DNA of 17,866 nt from an uncultured Desulfuromonadales bacterium (GTDB lineage Bacteria; Desulfobacterota; Desulfuromonadia; Desulfuromonadales; Geopsychrobacteraceae): assembly GCA_945788205.1 (NCBI GenBank), contig CALZLE010000447.1, forward strand, positions 1 through 17,866, written 5' to 3'. Below are positions 7,628 to 14,600 of this stretch, in pieces; position 1 is the stretch's first letter; each line of letters opens with the position of its first letter. A program made the translations under genes and the position numbers. The notes beneath the pieces were generated by a model. It saw nothing but the letters and a program-made list of their open reading frames with translations. It was not told where the DNA came from and did not search any database.

Positions 7628-8165
7628 AGTCATCAGCCAGTCTGGAAAAAACGCCCAAGTCTTTATAGCCGCTTTTTTTACGCACCGCCTGACGCATTAT
7701 CCCTTCATGTTGCAGATTGAGTTTTTCCATCAGCTTTGCCGGCTGAGGCTCAGTTGAGATGTAATAACCATAAATGCGATTCAATTTGAGTTGTTCAAAA
7801 CCGAAAACAATAACAGCTTTCGCTGCTTCCGTTGCGTAGCCACGATTTTGCCATGGTTTGCCGATCCAACACTCAAGCTCTGCATGTTGGTGGATATTAT
7901 CAATGTTTTTTAGGATGAAACAGCCAATCAGATCTTTTGAATCGGTTGTACAAACAGCAAAGTGGACCGCCAACCCGGAACGGAACATGTGAGGTAGACT
8001 GGCTATCCAGGTTTTTGCCGCAGTCAGTGAATAGGGGTGGGGGATGCTAATTGTGGCCTCTGCCATTGCTTCGGTGCCAGCGAGAGCAACAATCGTTGCT
8101 GCGTCATCGGCAACGAACGGTCGCAGCCGTAAGCGCTCAGTTTGTAGTGAGGGTTGGTATCGCAT
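7626..8165 (-). CDS. GNAT family N-acetyltransferase, RimJ/RimL type
   Basis: This is a 179-residue acetyl-CoA-dependent N-acetyltransferase of the Acetyltransf_3 group. It opens with the characteristic LQTERLRLRPF (7-17). The acetyl-CoA-binding motif A is GKPWQNRGYATEA at 102-114, whose QNRGYA matches the Q/RxxGxG/A pyrophosphate loop. The C-terminal motif B region is the usual YISTEPQPAKLMEKLNLQ (135-152), where RimJ-like enzymes often show N..S..LxEKxGF. The substrate could be a ribosomal protein N-terminus, another protein or a small molecule; the sequence does not decide. The frame extends to an ATG at 8183, but no ribosome site precedes that one. The ATG at 8165 has AAAGAGA upstream, so it is preferred. 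It is convergent with the recJ side and divergent from murB, and looks like a single-gene unit. Confidence 0.88.
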   Translation of the reverse strand: MRYQPSLQTERLRLRPFVADDAATIVALAGTEAMAEATISIPHPYSLTAAKTWIASLPHMFRSGLAVHFAVCTTDSKDLIGCFILKNIDNIHQHAELECWIGKPWQNRGYATEAAKAVIVFGFEQLKLNRIYGYYISTEPQPAKLMEKLNLQHEGIMRQAVRKKSGYKDLGVFSRLADD

Positions 8166-8183
8166 GTTGGATTCTCTTTTCAT

Positions 8184-8377
8184 TTAAGGTGAAAGTTGCA
8201 ACACACCCTGTACTACAAAACAGGTCTGTGCTGCAAGAGTTGTGTGGCTCAGAGTTTCCCGTTCCCTTAGGTTTGTCGGCGGTCTGCACAGGCTTTTTTA
8301 TTGACTGTTAAAGTGGTATTGTGCAGTCCTTAATGCTTAAATGCTGAGCTCACTGAACAGAAAAGACGGTCATATTC
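8184..8377. other. Divergent intergenic region between acetyltransferase and murB
   Basis: These 194 bp must hold the promoters for both flanking genes. A TTGACT at 8301-8306 could be a -35 box for murB, but no well-spaced -10 follows (TAATGC at 8331 is too far). A small hairpin (CCTGT 8207-8211, ACAGG 8220-8224) is present. No small gene was found. Confidence 0.4.
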
Positions 8378-9343
8378 ATGACAAAATCATATTCACAACT
8401 GGCAGCACAGCTTAAACGACTGGATGTTGGAAAGGTGTTGGTTGATGAGCCACTTTCCAAACATAACAGCTGGAAAATTGGTGGCACTGCCGATCTGTTG
8501 ATTGAGCCGGGAAGTGTTGAGCAGACTGCAGCCACGGTGCGGTTCGTCCGTGAGCAACAGGTTCCACTGGTGGTGATCGGGCAGGGGACCAATCTGCTCT
8601 TCGATGATGCTGGTGTGCGTGGCCTGGTGTTGAAGATCGGTGAGCAGCTGTCGGGTATCCAGATAACCGGCCAGAGAATTGTCGCAGGTGGCGGAGCCTG
8701 GGTCCCGCAGCTGGCAAAATTGTCGATGCGGGCCGGTTTAACCGGCCTGGAACACACCATCGGGATTCCTGGTACTGTTGGTGGCTTGGTGATGATGAAC
8801 GGTGGTAGCCAGCGCAAAGGGATTGGTGAGAATGTCGTTCGGGTAAAAATTATTGATGCAGCCAGCAATGTAAAGTTACTCAGCCGGGCGGAGTGTGACT
8901 TTTCTTATCGACACAGTGCATTGCAAGGAACCGGTTGTGTTGTGGTCGAGGTAGAGCTTGAATGCCCATCTGGCAGACGAACTGAAGTTCGCCGAGAAAT
9001 GATCGATGATTTGCGCACCCGGCGACAGAAGCTTCCGCGAAAACAGCCGAACTGTGGATCTGTTTTTTTAAGCACGTCAGAGATGCACGCCAGCGTTGGG
9101 CCACCTGGGAAAATCATCGAAGACGCTGGTCTCAAGGGTTGTCGTGTCGGTCAGGCCGAGGTTTCCCACCAGCACGCCAATTTTATTGTCAATCTTGGGG
9201 GCGCAAGCTCTGCGGATATCCTCGGACTGATTGCGAAAATCCGGAAAACTGTCAGTCAGCAGATCGGTTTTGACCTTCTGTGCGAAGTCCGTTATGTGAG
9301 TCCGAATGGAGGAATTAGTCCGGCTCATCTCGCAGCAGAATAG
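8378..9343 (+). CDS. murB: UDP-N-acetylenolpyruvoylglucosamine reductase MurB
   Basis: MurB is the FAD- and NADPH-dependent enzyme that reduces UDP-GlcNAc-enolpyruvate to UDP-MurNAc in cytoplasmic peptidoglycan precursor synthesis. The 321 residues begin NSWKIGGTAD (30-39), followed by the FAD-binding VVIGQGTNLLF (65-75). GLEHTIGIPGTVGG is at 123-136. The type II signature YRHS is at 177-180, with CGSVF at 226-230 containing the proton-donor serine S228. The C-terminal HANFIVNLGGAS (266-277) and LLCEVRYV, with catalytic E303, complete the fold. The loop after GSVF is longer than in common type II MurB and reads through GPPGKIIEDAGLKG (241-254). The gene stands alone here rather than between murC and ddl/ftsQ, where it often sits. 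The ribosome site is weak (AGAAAAGACGG upstream). Confidence 0.94.
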   Translation: MTKSYSQLAAQLKRLDVGKVLVDEPLSKHNSWKIGGTADLLIEPGSVEQTAATVRFVREQQVPLVVIGQGTNLLFDDAGVRGLVLKIGEQLSGIQITGQRIVAGGGAWVPQLAKLSMRAGLTGLEHTIGIPGTVGGLVMMNGGSQRKGIGENVVRVKIIDAASNVKLLSRAECDFSYRHSALQGTGCVVVEVELECPSGRRTEVRREMIDDLRTRRQKLPRKQPNCGSVFLSTSEMHASVGPPGKIIEDAGLKGCRVGQAEVSHQHANFIVNLGGASSADILGLIAKIRKTVSQQIGFDLLCEVRYVSPNGGISPAHLAAE

Positions 9344-9433
9344 GTCACACCGGTTTAACTCGGTTGTGCTGCGCTCCTGTCTTTAGTTTCAATCCTTTCA
9401 AATCTAAGCCCCTATCTTTGAAATCAACGTATT

Positions 9434-9451
9434 TGTGATGATTTGATCACA
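9434..9451. promoter_or_regulatory. Palindromic operator candidate upstream of cytochrome gene
   Basis: TGTGAT (9434-9439) and ATCACA (9446-9451) form a perfect 6-bp-arm inverted repeat around six bases. The arms equal those of a CRP/FNR-superfamily site, but the spacer is two bases longer than the CRP consensus. It lies about 110 bp before the cytochrome GTG and 28 bp before a TTGACT box, a suitable place for an activator or repressor. The regulator is unknown. Confidence 0.4.
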
Positions 9452-9479
9452 TCTGTTCACTTTTTTTCGCCCGAGAGAG

Positions 9480-9510
9480 TTGACTGCCACATTGTCCCCT
9501 AATGTACAGT
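9480..9510 (+). promoter_or_regulatory. Possible sigma-70 promoter for the cytochrome gene
   Basis: TTGACT at 9480-9485 is five of six to the -35 consensus. Candidate -10 boxes are TAATGT at 9500 (14-bp spacer) and TACAGT at 9505 (19-bp spacer), neither ideal. Position, about 50-80 bp upstream of the GTG start, is right. Confidence 0.3.
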
Positions 9511-9547
9511 GGTATCGGCTGGGAACTTAATGAGAGCAATGCTGTTC

Positions 9548-9556
9548 GGGGGAGAG
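9548..9556 (+). promoter_or_regulatory. Ribosome-binding site selecting GTG 9562
   Basis: GGGGGAGAG lies about seven bases before the GTG at 9562. The in-frame ATG at 9502 has no Shine-Dalgarno sequence and would put 20 non-signal-like residues in front of the signal peptide. Confidence 0.75.
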
Positions 9557-9561
9557 TTATC

Positions 9562-10866
9562 GTGCAAAATTCATCTTTTATTAAACGTCACATCTGGAAA
9601 ATTTTCCTTACGGTATTGCTACCGTTCGGATTTCTGTCTGCATGTCATCCGGAACCTCCGGGCTCAACTGGCAGAAACATTTCGGAACCTGAAGGGGCTG
9701 TTGTCTTCAATCAGGCGTGCGATAATTGTCATGATCTGGAGCGCGCTCTTTCTGCCAGTGGTGATGAAGAAACCTGGAAAACCACCATCCAGAAAATGCG
9801 CGACAGTCACGGCGCTAAGGTTTCTGACATTGATATAGCAACTGTGGTTTCTTTCCACGTGAGTCGCCAAAAACAGGAAGCAGAAGTTTTTGAGGAGAAA
9901 TGTCAACTCTGCCACGCTGGAAATACAACCAGTAATAAATCATTGAATCGCGCACAGGTTGCTGCGCTGGTAAAGAAGATGCGGCAGAAAGCAGGCAACG
10001 ATATTTCTGATCGAGACGTTGAATTGATTATCAACTATCACGTACGGGAGCATCGTGTTGCACTCGACAGAAATGTGCGCGGAGGGCTCGGTTTGGAAAA
10101 AGAAGAATTGGACCCCTGGCAGATGATCGGTCGGACTGTGTTTATGGAAAAGTGCACCAGTTGTCACGCCGCACAGCGAGCAGTCGGGACGATTAAAGAT
10201 GAACGGGCCTGGCGGATTTCGTTGCAGCGGATGCAGGATTACAGCAAGGGACAGATCAGTGAAAGTGATATCCGGGGACTGGTTGATTTCCACGTTCGTG
10301 AACAACGGCGGGAATTGCAGGTGTTTCAAGAAACCTGCACCAGTTGCCACCCGGCTAATCGCTTTTCCGGGCGCAGCATGTCAGAAGAGGAGACCCTGCT
10401 GATGTTGAGAAAAATGCAGGGATTGGCTCCGGGTTTGGTCACCGAAGAAAAGGTTCAGATTCTGTTCCTGTTTCATCAGCGGCAGGAAAATGCTCTGGCC
10501 GGGCTTTTTGAAGGGAAGTGTGAGAGTTGTCATCAGTTCCGCGAGCGGGGCGAGCAGCTGCTACCACCAACCCGACAAAACCTGCATAAACTGGTGACAC
10601 GGGCCAAGGCTTTCTTTGGGGATCTCGATCAGCCTGACGTGCAGCGTCTGTTGAATTTTCACCGACAGCGGGAACAGCGTGAAATGGCTGTGTTTCAGAC
10701 TTCCTGTGCCAACTGCCACAGCCCGGAGCAGAAAGAGCAGAAGCCCTCTTTGAGTGATCGGGTTATGCAGATATCTCTACTTCAGGAGCGGGAGCTGAAT
10801 CGCAAAGTGCGTGAAACGATCAAGACGCAGATCAAATATCATATTGTAGAACGGAATCGTAGCTAG
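9562..10866 (+). CDS. Six-haem modular c-type cytochrome lipoprotein
   Basis: The 434-residue product has a lipoprotein signal: a basic KRH, a hydrophobic core and the lipobox LSAC with C28. Six CxxCH haem-attachment motifs follow, with first Cys at residues 53, 114, 198, 259, 320 and 382. Each opens a module of about 61 residues; a 23-residue insert (about 168-190) separates modules 2 and 3. In every module a [FY]H pair occurs 45-47 residues after the first Cys. In modules 1-4 a Met sits exactly 26 residues after it, in a (K/R)M context. The W..I..M pattern of modules 1 and 3 resembles monohaem cytochrome domains of the quinohaemoprotein amine dehydrogenase type (inference). The protein is probably anchored in the outer membrane or facing the periplasm and carries electrons along a haem chain. 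The specific partner is unknown. The gene converges with the giant cytochrome gene, leaving 45 bp between stops. Confidence 0.88.
   Translation: MQNSSFIKRHIWKIFLTVLLPFGFLSACHPEPPGSTGRNISEPEGAVVFNQACDNCHDLERALSASGDEETWKTTIQKMRDSHGAKVSDIDIATVVSFHVSRQKQEAEVFEEKCQLCHAGNTTSNKSLNRAQVAALVKKMRQKAGNDISDRDVELIINYHVREHRVALDRNVRGGLGLEKEELDPWQMIGRTVFMEKCTSCHAAQRAVGTIKDERAWRISLQRMQDYSKGQISESDIRGLVDFHVREQRRELQVFQETCTSCHPANRFSGRSMSEEETLLMLRKMQGLAPGLVTEEKVQILFLFHQRQENALAGLFEGKCESCHQFRERGEQLLPPTRQNLHKLVTRAKAFFGDLDQPDVQRLLNFHRQREQREMAVFQTSCANCHSPEQKEQKPSLSDRVMQISLLQERELNRKVRETIKTQIKYHIVERNRS
9718..10842 (+). repeat. Six tandem 61-residue haem modules
   Basis: Distances between successive first cysteines are 61, 84, 61, 61 and 62 codons. 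The only length break is the insert between modules 2 and 3. The shared pattern is vF...C..CH, then a (K/R)M about 26 residues in, an acidic (I/V)(S/T)(D/E) turn, and a [FY]H(V/Q/R) before the next module. Modules 5 and 6 lack the Met. The repeat is clear in protein but diverged in DNA, so it is an old duplication. Confidence 0.85.
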
Positions 10867-10911
10867 CAAAAATACGCACCATTTAGAGTGACTGAGCTGC
10901 TTACTCATTTC

Positions 10912-11605
10912 CTACGGGCAATTGCTGACACCGGCTTCGGCTTCGCAAAGTGCATGAACATCATCCGCTTCGAGAACAAAATCGTACACGGCGACATTGT
11001 CCATCGAGCCGGTAAACATACTAGAGGCTTCGCCGGCACTACCAAGCTTAAAAAGCTTGTCGTCGGTGATAGGATTTGTTCCTAAAATCGAGATGTCGCT
11101 AGAAGCTACATACTGGCCGTTTTTGTAAGCCGTCATAACATGATTGCCCCGGTCTATAGTCCAGACAAAATGGCCCCAAGTATTGCGGGGGATGCTGCCT
11201 GCGCTCAGGGCTTTGCGGTGTGGCCACTCATACTCCGGATCGAGAAAGGCTCCTGGAGTCCCATCGTTAACGAAAAATACTGGAGCCACCGGAACATCGG
11301 TGTCTACCCAATGGCCGATACCGATACCAAGACTTCGATACGGATCGAGACCTTTGCCAAAACTCCATTTGGGATTGACCGCGCCTGTTGGGAATTTAAG
11401 CCAGATAGAGATACTGAAGTCACCAGCATAATTATCGAGAATATTCTCGGCGCTGGTATTAACACCGACACCGCTGAATGCTAGTCCGCCACTACTGTTA
11501 ACCCCTGTGCTCCAGCTGGTGCCGCCGCTGAGGGTGAGGTTTTCATTTTCTGCTTCATCGACTGCAGCACTTCCGCTGGCATCGTCCATCTTCCAGTAGC
11601 TTAAA
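10912..11605 (-). other. Second, C-terminal LamG/concanavalin-like domain
   Basis: The segment runs from LSYWKMDDASGSAAVDEAEN through FSISIWLKFP, NTWGHFVWTIDRGNHVMTAY and GSMDNVAVYDFVLEADDV to the stop. It is the same jelly-roll type as the first LamG domain, but only distantly similar in sequence. Confidence 0.78.
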
Positions 11606-14600
11606 TATTCACAGACGTTGCCAATGCCGTTGTTGTCGTGATCTGCCTGTCCTGGGTTGTACTCTAAGGGACAGTTATCCACGCTGTCAGTCACCCCGTC
11701 GCTGTCGAGATCTGCGTCGGCACATTTGCCTACGTCTATGCAGCGATTTAGTGCTTCGGCTTCCGTCAGAGGCGCTTTATGGATCACGACTTCGTCGATA
11801 TCGCCGGCGAACTTCCCGTAATAACCGTTAGCCAGTACCATTGGCGCATAGACCGTGGTCTTCGGCGACTGCAAGCCGACGTGAACCAGTAGGCCATTGA
11901 CATAGATGTGCGGTTGCCGGTCTTGGTAGCTGACGATGACATGGTTCCATTCGGTAGTGCCAAGATCCGGCTGCACCGGGTTCTTTTCGGCAGGCACATA
12001 GCGCGCCAGCGGTGGCAGGTAGCCTCCGCTGTGTTCGTAGACCGTGATACCGTTGCTTCCCAGGGAGACGCCGGCACCAGCACTGGGCGCGGCGAAGTAG
12101 GGCGCATCGAACAGGTAGTGTTGACCGCTGAGCCCTGTCGTTCCATCGTCGGTTTCCGCGCCGCTGGTGTCATGGGTCGTGGTGGCTTTGACCAGCACTT
12201 CCAAGGCAAAGTTATTTGACGGCGTGGCGCCGCTGTAATTCCAGCTAACGCCGTCATCAATACCGTCAAACCTCAAAGCTGAGCCGCCACCGAAGCCAGC
12301 GATCCAGGTGGCGCCTGTTGCCGCGTTCTGCAGCCAGCCATTGTTGCTTCCGACAGAATCGGCAACAGTCGTACCTGTCCCCTCATCGAATTTATAATAG
12401 CTTTCGATGCTGGTGGTCTTGAATCTGGTCGGTTCTGAAAGGTTAGACCACTGACCAGCACTATCCTGGTAACGAGCTCGCCAGAAGTAGACGGTGTTCG
12501 GTTGTAGTGATAGCGGAACGACATAGCTTGTTGAAGCCGCAGCGATTCCGCTGTTGTGGACTATTGCGGCAACAAAGTCGTCGCCGCTTTGGGTGCTGAC
12601 CTGCCAGACACTTCCTTGATGTGTATCTCCGTCAGAATCGGAGAATGCATCCGCCAGCAACGTAATATCTGTACTTAGCCCTTCAGCATTCGCAGCCGGA
12701 GAGACATGTGCCGGAGTGTCCGGTGGACTGTTGTTGAGTGTCGTCAAACTGGCTTCGGTGTAATCGGACCAGGCGCCATGAGCGTCTTGATAGCGAACCC
12801 TCCAATAATACGTCGTACCGATCGACAGGGTGTAATTGACCACGAATCGGGTGCCTGCAGCAGTCGCACCGCTGTCTTCGATTAGGTTGCCCGCAGTATA
12901 GTCACCCTGCACGGTACTGATTTGCCATTGACTGGCGTAATGCGAGTCTCCATCGGCATCGAAGAAAGTAGAAGAGTCCAGAATCAGTGGCTGAGTCACG
13001 TCGACTGCACCGTCCGCAGGACTGACAATCGTTGGAGCAGTCGGCGGCGTATTGGTAACCGCAAGTGTCTGGTCAGCCGTCGGGGTTCCGGTCGCGGCGG
13101 AGTTGCCATCCGATGCGTAGAAGCGGTACTTCAGGGTGTAGTCACCGGCCAATTCCAAGGCCCTGCTGTAGCTGTACAGCTTCCCATCGGTGTAGTCGGT
13201 GTCACCGCCATCCACTGCCGTCATGGCGAACTTTTCATCGGCTTCATAACTGTCGCTGTCGTCGGTGTCTATCCAGACTTCGATCGGCCACGGCGAGTCA
13301 TTGTCGGTATCGGTATATTCCACCCGGAAAGTAAATGTGCTGTTCTGCGTTGCACTGTCAGGATCGACTCCGTCGGTCGTGTAGTTGCTCTCGCCAGTCC
13401 AATCCAGAGTCGGCACAGCAGGTCCGGCAAGCCTGGCATTTGTACTGAATGCCGAGGTGCCTTTGTATGTATGGGTCGTGGTAATCGTGACCCAATCACC
13501 GTAATTTAAACCAGCCCCTGAAATATCGACATCGAGAGTGGTTGCTCCGTACGGGACAACCCCCGACGTAATATAGGTTTTGCCTTCGCCGTATTCGCTG
13601 CCGTCGAAATCAGCCAGATAGACCTCAACGACATCACCTGTATCCACGCTGTAGCCGCCGAAAAGGTTGCTTGCGCTCAGTGTTGTTGTCGTCAGGCTAT
13701 CTATGACAGGGCGATCTACGGCGCCGTTACCACCTGTGCTCAGATAGATGGCATCATCAGCCGAGTCGTCACCATTGTCATAGAAGGAGTTTCTGCTGAA
13801 CTTATGGTAGTCCGAGTAGTTACCGGAACCATCTATTTTGATCCCATACTGGCTCATGTTGGCGATAACGTTTCCTGCTTCACCTGCATCACCGCCGCCG
13901 ACAGTCAGCCCATTGAAAACTCCGATCCCGACGCCGACGCTCCCGGCAAAAACCTCATCCTGCTCGGGATTGGTGCCGATAAAGTTGCCATAAATTTGGG
14001 TGGCATAATCTTGCGAGTCCTCGACCCAGATCCCGTAAGAACTTGCGCCAATAACATTGCTGTCTTCGAGAACTACGTCGGAATCTGCATCGGAAGGTCC
14101 GCCTATCAGATGACCTCTTCCTCCGGTATCAATCCGTATGCCATACAATGGTCCGGCGACGTCACTCCAACTATCGATTTCTGCATCGTATTCGACGCCG
14201 ATCTGATTCCCTTTGATAATCGTATCGCCGGTTGATCCAGCGATATAGATGCCAGTATTCGAGCTGCGAATGACGTTATCTGAAATTTCAGTATTCAGCA
14301 TCACAGCGTTCAGATAAATTGCAGTACTATTGGCACAGCTCGTGCCGTTCGGATATCGTCCAAAGATATTATTCTTTATAATTGAACCACTTACCGAAGG
14401 TTGAACTCCAAAGCCTGAACAGGCAAAATAATTCCCATCGATGCTGCCTTGACCGTCAAGGTCTATGTCAACTGAATTTGCACCGGCACCGTAACCTGTT
14501 GAGTCTGAATAAAAACCAAACTGACATGATTCAATCGTATTACCATCTCCGGCACTAATGATTCCGCGAGTGAAACCGGTGAACTGCATCCCTCTGACAG

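Noticed and set aside
9346..9368. Hairpin just after murB (CACACCG / CGGTTGTG)
   Set aside because: The stem has a bulge and no T run follows, so it is not called a terminator.
9396..9423. TTTCAAA / TTTGAAA inverted repeat upstream of the cytochrome
   Set aside because: Arms are AT-rich with a 14-base spacer; this can occur by chance and matches no known site.
9502..9561. ATG at 9502 as the cytochrome start
   Set aside because: It has no Shine-Dalgarno and overlaps the possible promoter; the GTG at 9562 has GGGGGAGAG and gives a proper lipoprotein signal.
10888..11085. Short rightward open frame after the cytochrome
   Set aside because: It overlaps the C-terminal coding part of the giant gene, has no ribosome site and no domain.
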